Source: Bacillota bacterium (GTDB taxonomy: Bacteria; Bacillota; Clostridia; Christensenellales; UMGS416). Taken from it: 37,799 bases of DNA. Positions within the stretch are counted from its first letter, which is position 1. Every line of letters starts with the position of its first letter. The stretch lies in contig JAEZSC010000047.1 in assembly GCA_023422005.1 (NCBI GenBank), forward strand, positions 1-37,799, in the 5' to 3' direction. The translations under genes were made by a program, and so were the position numbers. Below, one piece after another: positions 1-7,530 of this stretch. Below the pieces are notes generated by a model. It ran no database searches, was not told the DNA's origin, and saw only the letters and a program-made list of their open reading frames with translations.

Positions 1-3000
1 AAGCCCTTGCCGTGCTGCCCGGCCCGGGCGGCCTCCACCGCGGCGTTCAGCGCCAGCAGGTTGGTCTGGAAGGCGATGTCGTCGATGACCTTGATGATGC
101 GCGAGATGCTGGCCGACGCCTGGTTGATCTCGTTCATGGAGGAGAGCATAGCGCTCATCTGGCTGTTGCCGCTCAGCGCGTGCTCGCGTGTCTCGGTGGA
201 AATCGCGTTGGCCCGGCCGGCGTCCATGGCGTTCTGCTTGGTCTGGCTTGCGATCTCGGTGACCGAGGCGGAAAGCTCCTCGATGGCGCTGGCCTGCTCG
301 GTGGCGCCCTGGGAGAGGGCCTGGCTGCCGTCGGACACCTGGCGGGTGCCGCCGGCCACCTGTTCGGCAGCGGAGGCCAGATCGCCCAGAACCTCGTTGA
401 GGGTATCCTGCACGGCGTTCACCGACTCAGCCAACGTCCGGAACTCACCGTTGTAGCCAGCGGACATCTCGGTCGTGTAGTCATTGGAGGCCATGGCGCC
501 CAGCACTGCCTGAGCCTCATTGAGCGGCGTCTCGATGGCGTCCAGCGTGGCGTTGACACCGGCAATGATCCTGCGGAAATCGCCCTGGTGGCGGCTGTCG
601 TCGGCGCGCACGTCCAGGCGGCCTTCCACGGCGGCGGCGGCCAGCGTGTCGGCGTCCTCTATGAGCGCCTTCAGGTTGGCGCGCACCTGCTCGATGTTCT
701 CGTTGATGAAGGCCTTCTTGCCGGGGAAGCGTGGGAGCTCCGCGTCGAAGTTGCCGCGGCCGAACTCGGCCACGCAGGCCATGGCCTTCTGATAGACGGC
801 GATGTGTCCTTCCGCCATGGCGTTGATGCCACGGGCCATCTGCTGATAGGCGCCCTGGAACTGGTTTTCGTCCAGGCGCATGTCGATGTCGCCGGCCTCG
901 TGCTCGGCGGACATATGGTTCATCTGCCCGATGAGCCCGCGGATGCCGGTCACGCACATATTCAGGTCGTTCTTGATGTCGTTGAACTCTCCGCGATATT
1001 CTGCGGTGATCGTGGAGGACAGGTCGCCCTGGCTGATCAGGCGCATGGCATGCGCCGACTGGCGCAGCGGCGTCACCACGGCGTCCAGCGTGGCGTTGAA
1101 GCCCTCAAGGATGCTGCGATATTTGCCGCGGAACGCGGTGGCGTCGCCACGCACATCCAGAATGCCGTTCACCGTTGCCTCTGAGGTGCGGTTGCTTTCG
1201 GCGATCAGCGCCTCTATGGATTCCATCATCCGTATGATCGCCGGGGTCATCTTGTCGTTTTCCCCGGCTTGCCCCTGTTCCTTCATCGGTGCGAGCCTGC
1301 CCAGGTCGCCGTCGGCGATTTCCTCAAAGAGGGACTCCAGAGCGCGCATGGCCGCCACATGGCCGTTGATGGAGTCGGCCAGAGCTTTGGGAGTGCCCAC
1401 GTATTGGCCCTGCACCGTGTGGGTGAAATCGTTCTTGGCGACGCGGGTGAATACCGAGATCGCTTCTTCGATGGGGTCCAGCGCGTGATCCAGCGTGTCG
1501 TTGACGCCTTGCACGACCTGGGCATAGCCGCCCTGATGGCGGCCGGCGTCGGCGCGAGCCTCAAACCGGCCTTCCGCAGCGGCGGTGGCCAGCATGGCTG
1601 TGTCTTCCATGAGCAGCCCCACGGCGCCGGCACACTGGGCCACGCTGTGGTTGAGCCCTTCGAACAGTGCGGCGATGTCGGCGGTGTCAGCATCGGCGTC
1701 GGCCACCTCCAGCTGCAGAGACAGCGAACCCTCGGCCAGGCGCCGCAGGTTGGCGACGACGCGCTCCACCTCGCCGCGCTCATAGGCGGCGCGCTTGTCT
1801 TGCAGCGCGGCTGCCTGCTCCGCGCGGCCCATGGCCAGCACCACGTTGTCCAGCAGGCTGTTCACCGTGGCGATCATGTCGGCATACAGGCCCTGGAATG
1901 CGCCGGCGTCGCCACGCTCCTGGAAGTTGCCCTGGTGCGTGGCGTCGATAAGCTGCGCGAACTGTTGCTTGACAGCTTGCATTGTGTGCAGCACCGAAAC
2001 CAGGCTGTTGCCCAGCATGTCGGCTTCAGAGCGCGCTGCCAGCTCGGCGTCGGCGTTGCCCTGGGCAATCTCACCGGCGGCGGCAGCCTGGGCGGCGGCG
2101 CCGGCTGTCATCTGTATAAAGGCATCCCGCAGCAGTTGGGCCTCGTCATGGGTGGCGCGAACGGGCCTTTGCTTAACCGGCTTGGCCGGTTTAACTCTCT
2201 TGGGTTTGCCGGCCTTTGGCGACAGATTCAGGACCCTTGGCAATCGCAGGGGGCGGCGCGCAGACCTGCCCTGCAGCAGCAGCTCCGCCTGGCCGATGTC
2301 GCCCTGGGCGATGTGCAAAGCGGCGGCGGTCAGCGCCTTGAGCGGCTGGCTCAGGCCGAAGCGCAGATACAAGAACATCAGAGCGATCATGACCACCGCG
2401 ATGAACAGCACCACGGGTATGGATTGCAAAAGGATGTCTGCCTTTTTCGTCTGCAGTTCTGTGAGCGGCATGCCCAGGAAGAGCATACCCACCGATTCAC
2501 CCTTGGCATTGATCAGCGGCTTGTATCTCGTCAGATAATCCGCGCCGAACAGCTTGATCTGGCCGTGATAGGAGCGCTGCCATGTCAGTACCATTTCGGT
2601 GACGTCGGCGCTGGCTTTGGTGCCTACGGCGCGGCTGCCGTCGCTGCGAAGCGTCGTCATGAGTCGCTCGTCGCCGATGAAGACGGTGCACTCCATGTTG
2701 CTCAGTTGCTTGCGCTTGTCCACCAGATCCGGCTTGCCTAGAAAGAAGCCAGTGGCGATGACGCCGATGAGCCGGCCCTCGGCATTCTGCACCGGCACAT
2801 AGCTCACGCAGGCCAGCGGCAGTTCGCCATCCTTCTCAATGTCTTGGATGGGCATGCCGTCCAGTGCCTTTTTGACATTGTCGCGGCCGGAAAGGTTCTC
2901 GTCGGCAGGCAGGTCACTGCGGCTGCGGTAGAGTGTCTGACCCATTTTGTCTGTCACGAGCACGAAGTCCAGGCCGCTGTCCTGCGTGGCCTGAGCCAGC

Positions 3001-3275
3001 AGCTCGCCGATGCGCTTGCGGTCACGGGATTGCAGCGCCTCCGTCAGGCGGGCATTGCCAGCCAGCAGTTGGGCGTTGCGCAAGGCCTGATCATTGAGCG
3101 TTTTGACGCTGTCATCAAACTGCAGCATAGCGCTGGCGAGGTCCTGGTCATCGCGCTCGCTCAGGTAGCTGTTATAACCGTTGGTGACGATGTACATCAG
3201 CGCAACGATGGCGACCAATATGATCGTCCCGATGAACAGTATGACCTTCACACCGATGCTAGATCGCTTTAACAT
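1..3275 (-). CDS. Methyl-accepting chemotaxis protein with tandem HAMP-like repeats (3' end outside window)
   Basis: Receptor of the chemotaxis signalling array: it senses a ligand outside the membrane and controls CheA through a cytoplasmic coiled coil. The frame starts at 3275 with an AGGAGG site just upstream and stays open for 1091 codons to the window edge. Residues 11-32 form a membrane segment. Residues about 35-275 resemble a Cache_3-Cache_2 sensor (TVFIGDERL, RAVGTKAS, GMLFLGMP). A second membrane segment follows at 281-304. Residues 305 to about 960 hold a HAMP, then a Lys/Arg/Pro-rich segment (about 333-375), then many HAMP-like units (recurring GDLS, GNFDAEL, FQGAY, GVNATLDAIETPL). 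The signalling domain follows, with the highly conserved tip motif IDDIAFQTNLLALNAAVEAA ending close to the edge. The returning helix is therefore missing here. It is far longer than the usual 550-700 residues because of the HAMP array. Family assignment is certain; the ligand is unknown. Confidence 0.95.
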   Translation of the reverse strand, partial: MLKRSSIGVKVILFIGTIILVAIVALMYIVTNGYNSYLSERDDQDLASAMLQFDDSVKTLNDQALRNAQLLAGNARLTEALQSRDRKRIGELLAQATQDSGLDFVLVTDKMGQTLYRSRSDLPADENLSGRDNVKKALDGMPIQDIEKDGELPLACVSYVPVQNAEGRLIGVIATGFFLGKPDLVDKRKQLSNMECTVFIGDERLMTTLRSDGSRAVGTKASADVTEMVLTWQRSYHGQIKLFGADYLTRYKPLINAKGESVGMLFLGMPLTELQTKKADILLQSIPVVLFIAVVMIALMFLYLRFGLSQPLKALTAAALHIAQGDIGQAELLLQGRSARRPLRLPRVLNLSPKAGKPKRVKPAKPVKQRPVRATHDEAQLLRDAFIQMTAGAAAQAAAAGEIAQGNADAELAARSEADMLGNSLVSVLHTMQAVKQQFAQLIDATHQGNFQERGDAGAFQGLYADMIATVNSLLDNVVLAMGRAEQAAALQDKRAAYERGEVERVVANLRRLAEGSLSLQLEVADADADTADIAALFEGLNHSVAQCAGAVGLLMEDTAMLATAAAEGRFEARADAGRHQGGYAQVVQGVNDTLDHALDPIEEAISVFTRVAKNDFTHTVQGQYVGTPKALADSINGHVAAMRALESLFEEIADGDLGRLAPMKEQGQAGENDKMTPAIIRMMESIEALIAESNRTSEATVNGILDVRGDATAFRGKYRSILEGFNATLDAVVTPLRQSAHAMRLISQGDLSSTITAEYRGEFNDIKNDLNMCVTGIRGLIGQMNHMSAEHEAGDIDMRLDENQFQGAYQQMARGINAMAEGHIAVYQKAMACVAEFGRGNFDAELPRFPGKKAFINENIEQVRANLKALIEDADTLAAAAVEGRLDVRADDSRHQGDFRRIIAGVNATLDAIETPLNEAQAVLGAMASNDYTTEMSAGYNGEFRTLAESVNAVQDTLNEVLGDLASAAEQVAGGTRQVSDGSQALSQGATEQASAIEELSASVTEIASQTKQNAMDAGRANAISTETREHALSGNSQMSAMLSSMNEINQASASISRIIKVIDDIAFQTNLLALNAAVEAARAGQHGKG

Positions 3276-3315
3276 GCCGTCCTCCTGTTCCGATTCCCGT
3301 CCGAATATATTTCTT

Positions 3316-3343
3316 TACATACCCTGCACGGCCTGTGTTGTAA
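3316..3343 (-). promoter_or_regulatory. Possible sigma-A promoter of the chemotaxis receptor gene
   Basis: On the minus strand TTACAA (3338-3343) and TATGTA (3316-3321) are separated by 16 bases, about 40 bases upstream of the start codon at 3275. No sigma-D (flagellar) consensus was seen. Weak -10 match, so tentative. Confidence 0.35.
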
Positions 3344-3375
3344 CGCGAAATGACGCTTCTTAGCCCGAGCACGGC

Positions 3376-3407
3376 AAAAAAAGGAGCGAACCGGCACGGT
3401 TCGCTCC
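3376..3407 (-). terminator. Rho-independent terminator of the sigma/SIMPL operon
   Basis: Read on the minus strand, an 11-bp perfect stem (GGAGCGAACCG with its complement, 3383-3407) with a 3-base loop is followed by seven T residues (3376-3382). It lies 16 bases past the stop codon of the last operon gene at 3423. Confidence 0.92.
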
Positions 3408-3422
3408 TCGATGGGAGGTGGT

Positions 3423-4205
3423 TTATTGTGCGATTTCGAAGTTGACGCTGATCGAGGCGGTGACCTCCAGTTGACCGGCTGACACCGGCACGGCCATGTC
3501 GCGGGCTTCGCCGCGCAGGCCGCTGTCATACACCGGGCCGCTGTAGCTGCTGGACTCGTTGATGACGCTGACACGGCCCAGCTTCACTCCGCTGGCGTCG
3601 GCGATGACCTGCGCCCGGGCGCGGGCCTTTTCCATGGCCTGCGTGAGCGCCTGGTTGTAGGCGGCGGTTCGATCGGAGATGTCGAAGCTGATGCCCCCGG
3701 CGGTGTTGGCGCCGGCGGCGCCGGCAGCGCCCAGCGTGTCGCCCAGCTTGGCGAGGTCGCGCACCTTCACGAGCACGCGGTTGCTCACCGTATAACCGGT
3801 AATGGTCACGCCCTTGTCGTCATAGCGGGGGTAGATGTCATAGCTTGCGGTCTGCAAATCGGCTTCGGCTACGCCCTGGGCCTTCAGCGCTTCATATACC
3901 TTCTTCATGGCAGTGTCGTTGGCCGCGCGGGCGCGGGCAGCGTCGGCATCCATGGTCTCCACGCCGATGGTGAAGCTGGCCACGTCGGGCTTAAGGCTGA
4001 CGCTGGCGCTGCCGCTGACCGATATGCCGCCGCTTCCTCCCTTGGCGTCCGTGGTCAGGGCCGCGGTCTTCACGTTCACGGCTTCATTGGTCTGCACCAC
4101 GGCGTTGCCGGAGGCGCGGAACGCGGGTATCGCGGCGCAGCCGGCCAGCAGCGCCACCGCGCTTACCAGAGCCACCGCGCTCAGAAGAATTCTGCTCGTC
4201 TTCAT
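3423..4205 (-). CDS. SIMPL-domain (DUF541) lipoprotein
   Basis: 260 residues. The N-terminus is a lipoprotein signal (basic start, hydrophobic run, lipobox LLAGC with Cys at about 23), so the mature protein is predicted to be lipid-anchored on the outer face of the membrane. Residues about 60-258 are a SIMPL/DUF541 domain, recognisable from ISVSGSASVSLKPDVASFTIGVET, the ITGYTVSNRVLVKVRD segment and the YNQALTQAMEKARARAQVIA helix. The family is widespread in bacterial envelopes and its molecular role is poorly defined. It is the last gene of the operon, 12 bases after a paralogous SIMPL gene, and is followed by a terminator. Linkage to an ECF sigma/anti-sigma pair suggests an envelope-stress role (inference). 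Confidence 0.9.
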   Translation of the reverse strand: MKTSRILLSAVALVSAVALLAGCAAIPAFRASGNAVVQTNEAVNVKTAALTTDAKGGSGGISVSGSASVSLKPDVASFTIGVETMDADAARARAANDTAMKKVYEALKAQGVAEADLQTASYDIYPRYDDKGVTITGYTVSNRVLVKVRDLAKLGDTLGAAGAAGANTAGGISFDISDRTAAYNQALTQAMEKARARAQVIADASGVKLGRVSVINESSSYSGPVYDSGLRGEARDMAVPVSAGQLEVTASISVNFEIAQ

Positions 4206-4217
4206 ATGATCCCCTCC

Positions 4218-4946
4218 TTACTGGAGCGCGTAGGTCACGCTGACCGACGCGGATACGTTCAGACTACCGGGGCTCATCGGCGAGGCGGCGGCCTTGTCCC
4301 AGGTGACAAAAATCGGGTAAGGAGTGTAGCTGCCGCTTTCGCTGACGCTGAGCACCGTGCCCAGCGTAGTTCCAGCGCTCTTGGCCAGCGTCTCGGCGCG
4401 CTGTTTGGCATCCTTGATGGCCATCGTCAGCGCCTGGTTGTAGGCGGCTTCGCGGTCCTCCACATCGAAACTCAGGCCGTAGGCGCTGTTGGCGCCGGCG
4501 GTGGAAGCATCGCTTAGCACGGCGCCCAGCTTGTCCAGGTTGCGCACCTTCACGCGCACGCTGTTGTTCACTTCATAACCTGTGATGGTCTTGCCGTCGG
4601 CGCTGTGGCGCGGGTTGATGCTGTAGTTGACGGTTTGAATGTCCTTGTCTTCCACGCCCAGTGCCTTCACGGCTGAGAGCACCTTGGCCATGGCGGTGTC
4701 GTTGGCTGCGCCGGCTTTCTTAAAGTCGCTGTCGGCGCTCAGCACGCCCAGCGTCACATAGGCGATGTCGGGCTTGAGCGCCACCTGGGCGCTGCCGCTT
4801 ACGCTGACGGTGTTGCCGTTCTCCGCCGGGGTGGGGGAGGGCTGCGCCAGCGCGATGGAGCCGGCCAACCCCGCTGCCAGCACCAGCAGCGACGCCACAA
4901 GCACGGGCAGGAGCGCTTTTCCTTTCCTGTTCAAATGAATCATCAT
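4218..4946 (-). CDS. SIMPL-domain (DUF541) exported protein
   Basis: 242 residues, paralogue of the next gene downstream. The N-terminus has a basic stretch (HLNRKGK) and a hydrophobic segment ending SIALAQ, compatible with a cleaved signal peptide (AxA-like site, no lipobox Cys). The rest is one SIMPL/DUF541 domain: VSVSGSAQVALKPDIAYVTLGV, ITGYEVNNSVRVKVRNLDKLG and YNQALTMAIKDAKQRAETLA. The start has AGGAGG at good spacing; two adjacent ATG codons (4946 and 4943) are both possible. It begins 2 bases after the stop of the anti-sigma gene, so it is translated from the same mRNA. One copy is lipid-anchored and the other apparently secreted or signal-anchored, so the pair could form a hetero-complex (inference). 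Confidence 0.9.
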   Translation of the reverse strand: MMIHLNRKGKALLPVLVASLLVLAAGLAGSIALAQPSPTPAENGNTVSVSGSAQVALKPDIAYVTLGVLSADSDFKKAGAANDTAMAKVLSAVKALGVEDKDIQTVNYSINPRHSADGKTITGYEVNNSVRVKVRNLDKLGAVLSDASTAGANSAYGLSFDVEDREAAYNQALTMAIKDAKQRAETLAKSAGTTLGTVLSVSESGSYTPYPIFVTWDKAAASPMSPGSLNVSASVSVTYALQ

Positions 4947-4948
4947 GG

Positions 4949-6286
4949 TTACTCCTCCTTGGAGGTGTCGTTGCGCCGGGCGCGGGCTGCGCGGCGGATC
5001 AGCGGTATGGCGACTCCCAGCGCAATGCCCGCGGCCACGATCACAATGATCAGCCAGGGCAGCGCGCCCATGAAGCGTACCGTGAACTCTTCGAAGCCCT
5101 CGCGCATGCTGTTCAGCGTGTCATAAAAGGCGCCGCTGCGGCGGGTGTTCAGGTCGGGGTCGGGGGGGATAACGCTTTGGGGAGGCGTCACCAGCTCCCG
5201 CAGGTTGATGCTCACCGAGGAATAGGATACCTTGTCGTCCCAGAAGCGCAGCTGCGCGCTCATCTGTTCGATCTCTGTCGTCAGCCTCGTGATCTCGTTT
5301 TCCAGCGAGATGATGTTCTCCATCTTGTCGGCCTTGGCCAGCAGCTCGTAAAGACGGTCTCGTTGCAGCGTCAGCGTCTTGTTTCGGGCTTCGGTGTCCA
5401 CATACTGGCGGCTGACGTCCTCGGTGGATTCGGTGCGGCTGAGCAAGTTGCCCAGCGCCGCCAGATCGCCCATGGCTTTGTCGTAGTTGGCGATGGGGAA
5501 GCGCAGCGTAAAGCTGGCGCTGCGGCCGCCGGTCTTGCCCTCGGGCACGCCGCTGACCTGGTTTTGCTCCACATAGCCGTTGTAGCGGGCCAGTATGTCG
5601 TTGACGCCGGCCAGGCTCTTGTCAAATTCGCGGGTCTCAAGCTGCAGATTGGCGGTATAGATCATCTTGCGCCCGCTCTGGGCGTTCAGCAGCGCGTTGC
5701 TCTGCAGGCCGGTTCGATTTCCGGCGTCGCCGCCGCCGGTTAAGGAATTCGTCTTGTTTGAAGTCGTGTAGTTGTCGTTTTCGGCCGTCGTGGGCTCTTC
5801 CGGCGATATCGCCTCGGCGGCTGCCGTGGCCTGGGGTACCGCTTCGGCCACACCATAGTTTGCGCCGTCCCTCGCGCCTTCGTCCGGAGCACCCGCCATG
5901 TCCATCAATCGATTTTCCGGGGCCGGAGCTACGTCGTAGCGCATGGGGCTCTGTCGGTTGTTCAGCAGCAGCGCGCCGCCGGCCACGAAAACCACCAGCG
6001 CTGCCGCAACGGGTGCGGCGATCCACGGGTTGAATTTGCGTTTCATGCGAACCGTCCCCTTTGTCGCTTCTTGGGCGAGGGCAGCGTGCAGACGGTCCGT
6101 CAAACCCGCGGGAACCTCACGCTCGGGCAGCGTGCGCAGCGCGCGCAGCAGATCAGACATCTGCTCCACCTCGGTGCGGCAGCCTTCGCAATTCTGAAGA
6201 TGATCCTCAAACCGGCGCAGCGCTTCGCCGTTGAGCTCGCCATCCAGATAGAGGCTTATTTGATTTTGCATCCTGCACGGTTTCAT
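4949..6286 (-). CDS. Zinc-finger anti-sigma factor fused to DUF4349
   Basis: 445 residues. Residues 1-70 form an anti-sigma zinc-binding domain: H29-x3-C33-x2-C36 with an additional Cys at 4. Residues about 87-109 form a membrane segment (WIAAPVAAALVVFVAGGALLL). A long Gly/Asn/Ala linker follows, then a DUF4349 domain at about 205-430 (MIYTANLQLETREFDKSL, YVDTEARNKTL, coiled coil LLAKADKMENIISLENEI, LRFWDDKVSYSSVSINL). A second membrane helix at about 408-430 precedes a basic tail. The expected topology is a cytoplasmic finger that holds the sigma factor and an extracytoplasmic coiled-coil sensor. The start codon overlaps the sigma stop (ATGA), indicating translational coupling. Regulation of the upstream sigma factor follows from family knowledge; the signal sensed is unknown. 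Confidence 0.9.
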   Translation of the reverse strand: MKPCRMQNQISLYLDGELNGEALRRFEDHLQNCEGCRTEVEQMSDLLRALRTLPEREVPAGLTDRLHAALAQEATKGTVRMKRKFNPWIAAPVAAALVVFVAGGALLLNNRQSPMRYDVAPAPENRLMDMAGAPDEGARDGANYGVAEAVPQATAAAEAISPEEPTTAENDNYTTSNKTNSLTGGGDAGNRTGLQSNALLNAQSGRKMIYTANLQLETREFDKSLAGVNDILARYNGYVEQNQVSGVPEGKTGGRSASFTLRFPIANYDKAMGDLAALGNLLSRTESTEDVSRQYVDTEARNKTLTLQRDRLYELLAKADKMENIISLENEITRLTTEIEQMSAQLRFWDDKVSYSSVSINLRELVTPPQSVIPPDPDLNTRRSGAFYDTLNSMREGFEEFTVRFMGALPWLIIVIVAAGIALGVAIPLIRRAARARRNDTSKEE

Positions 6287-6867
6287 GTTCTGCCCCTTTC
6301 TGCTCTTTTTGACGAGCCCTCCGCCGCAAAAGTTCCGCTGCCGTTCAGCAGGCTGCGAAGCTGTTCGCGGGCACGGTTAATGCGTGATCGCACCGTGCCG
6401 ATGGGGCAGTTCAATATTTTGGCAATTTCCTCGTAGCTATATCCTTCCACGTCGCGCAGCACCACGGCCGAGCGGTATTCCTCTATGAGCTGGCCGATGG
6501 CCCAGGACAAATTCTGCCCATCCACCGCGCTCTGCTCAAAGCCCGCGTCGCCGGGTTCGCGGCCGCTCTCACTGAGCGCCTCCACCGACACGGTCTTGGC
6601 CTTGCGGCGGCGCAACTCGTCGGAACACGCGTTGATCGTGATGCGATACAGCCATGTGCTCAGAGCGCTGTCCAGCTTGAAGTTCGGCAGCGCCCGCCAG
6701 GCTTTGAGCATGACCTCCTGGGTCACGTCCTGCGCGTCGGCGTCGTTGCCCATTGTGCGAAATGCGATGTTGTATACGCGTTTTAGGTGCTGGTTGTACA
6801 GCGTTTCGAAGGCTTGCGTGTCACCACGCTGCGCCTGCAAAATCAGACGCTTGTCGGTGTCCGTCAT
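6283..6867 (-). CDS. ECF-type RNA polymerase sigma factor (sigma-70 family)
   Basis: 194 residues, normal for an ECF factor. Region 2 is seen at about 12-78 (AFETLYNQHLKRVYNIAFRTMGNDADAQDVTQEVMLKAWRALPNF; DAQDVTQEV is typical). Region 4 is at about 125-175, with the helix-turn-helix segment VVLRDVEGYSYEEIAKILNCPIGTVRSRINRAREQLR. An AGGAGG site sits 7 bases before the ATG at 6867. It is the first gene of a four-gene operon with its anti-sigma factor. By family rules it is held inactive by the downstream zinc-finger protein and released by an envelope signal. The target promoters, including possible autoregulation, cannot be read with confidence here. Confidence 0.96.
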   Translation of the reverse strand: MTDTDKRLILQAQRGDTQAFETLYNQHLKRVYNIAFRTMGNDADAQDVTQEVMLKAWRALPNFKLDSALSTWLYRITINACSDELRRRKAKTVSVEALSESGREPGDAGFEQSAVDGQNLSWAIGQLIEEYRSAVVLRDVEGYSYEEIAKILNCPIGTVRSRINRAREQLRSLLNGSGTFAAEGSSKRAERGRT

Positions 6868-6878
6868 CGGCTGCCCTC

Positions 6879-6898
6879 CTGACGTTGGCTGACGTTGG
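6879..6898 (-). repeat. Perfect 10-bp tandem repeat in the sigma gene leader
   Basis: Two head-to-tail copies of CTGACGTTGG on the plus strand (6879-6888, 6889-6898). On the coding strand they read CCAACGTCAG twice, immediately in front of the Shine-Dalgarno sequence. Function unknown. Confidence 0.7.
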
Positions 6899-6929
6899 TT
6901 TTACCCTAGTGTCTATACATAATAACAAC

Positions 6930-6960
6930 ATAGTATACCACATCTGCGCGACATGTCGCG
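6930..6960 (-). promoter_or_regulatory. Extended -10 promoter with overlapping palindromic operator candidate
   Basis: On the minus strand TGGTATACT is an extended -10 (TATACT at 6931-6936), about 65 bases upstream of the sigma start. No good -35 is present. Instead a perfect 14-bp palindrome CGCGACATGTCGCG occupies 6947-6960, where a -35 factor or regulator would sit. Confidence 0.5.
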
Positions 6961-6974
6961 TGGAAACATTCACC

Positions 6975-7003
6975 TTGCAAACGGACGATGGATGTGCTAA
7001 CAT
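6975..7003 (+). promoter_or_regulatory. Promoter of tRNA-Leu
   Basis: TTGCAA (6975-6980), 17-base spacer, TAACAT (6998-7003) with TG one base before the -10 hexamer. Transcription would begin about 13 bases before the tRNA. Confidence 0.65.
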
Positions 7004-7023
7004 TTTCAATGCAAATTTGACGC

Positions 7024-7109
7024 GCCGAAGTGGTGGAATGGCAGACGCGGCGGACTCAAAATCCGTTGTCCGCGAGGACATGTGGGTTCAAGTCCCACCT
7101 TCGGCACCA
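7024..7109 (+). tRNA. tRNA-Leu (anticodon CAA)
   Basis: 86-nt class II tRNA with encoded CCA. Acceptor GCCGAAG (7024-7030) pairs with CTTCGGC (7099-7105), followed by A and CCA. The anticodon loop CTCAAAA gives CAA, reading UUG. A 5-bp variable arm (TGTCC-GCGA-GGACA) and T-arm GTGGG-TTCAAGT-CCCAC are present. Its 3' part is repeated twice downstream, which marks it as a probable integration target. Confidence 0.97.
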
Positions 7110-7112
7110 AAA

Positions 7113-7145
7113 AGAGACCCCTGCAACCGCAGGGGTCTCTTTTTT
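7113..7145 (+). terminator. Terminator after tRNA-Leu
   Basis: 12-bp perfect stem AGAGACCCCTGC / GCAGGGGTCTCT with AACC loop (7113-7140) and a T run to 7145. It is A-rich on the other side, so it could act in both directions. Confidence 0.93.
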
Positions 7146-7227
7146 GGCGCCGTGCGTGTTGATGCGGAAGCCACCCGCTAGAGCCAAAAAGAAACGAGCA
7201 CGACCAGCGGAGCAAGGAACCACCGCA

Positions 7228-7301
7228 GCGAAAGAGGAACGGCGCAGGCCGGTTGCGCGCAAGCGCATAGCACCTTCAAGTCCCACCTTCGGCACCAAAT
7301 C
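7228..7301 (+). repeat. Direct repeat copy with duplicated tRNA-Leu 3' end (attL-like)
   Basis: Bases 7275-7298 are identical to the 24 bases from the T-loop through CCA+A of tRNA-Leu (7087-7110), but no tRNA 5' half precedes them. The preceding bases (GGAACGGC..., GCGCAAGCG, ATAGCACC) are shared imperfectly with the copy at 9926-9990, so the repeat unit is about 70 bp. Such truncated tRNA ends are the usual footprint of tyrosine-recombinase integration. Confidence 0.75.
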
Positions 7302-7323
7302 AAAACGTCAGTTTTGATACAAG

Positions 7324-7350
7324 AAAAAGCCCAGTATTTCTGGGCTTTTT
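7324..7350 (-). terminator. Bidirectional terminator at the end of the nuclease cassette
   Basis: 11-bp stem AAAAAGCCCAG / CTGGGCTTTTT with TATTT loop. On the minus strand it ends the two-gene cassette whose last stop codon is at 7531. It is equally good on the plus strand, just past the duplicated tRNA end. Confidence 0.85.
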
Positions 7351-7434
7351 CGTATTCCAGGGATTAAAACAAGCTTGCTATAGATGGGTTGTCAGCTAGC
7401 GAAGGGGAGTTCAGACTGCCTCGGGGCAGGGGTA

Positions 7435-7483
7435 TCGCGCATTTGTATAGGTTTCGCGCAAACGTTTGGATTCGCGCAAACGT
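7435..7483 (+). repeat. Three iteron-like TCGCGCA repeats inside the insert
   Basis: TCGCGCA occurs at 7435, 7454 and 7472 (19- and 18-bp periods). The last two are part of a perfect 13-bp repeat TTCGCGCAAACGT (7453-7465, 7471-7483). The stretch 7351-7530 has no gene. Possible protein-binding array; function unknown. Confidence 0.6.
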
Positions 7484-7530
7484 GCACCAGGCAGTGGTTG
7501 CCATTCAGTGATTTAGTAGTTTATTTAAAT

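Noticed and set aside
12..2741. Long plus-strand open frames (up to 490 codons) at the left end
   Set aside because: They are antisense to the chemoreceptor, which shows full family motifs on the minus strand over the whole interval. The plus-strand products match no family.
7006..7298. Minus-strand frames encoding VGLEPTCPRGQRI and WDLNPHVLADNGF peptides
   Set aside because: These are the familiar false translations of the antisense strand of a tRNA-Leu gene and its repeated 3' end.
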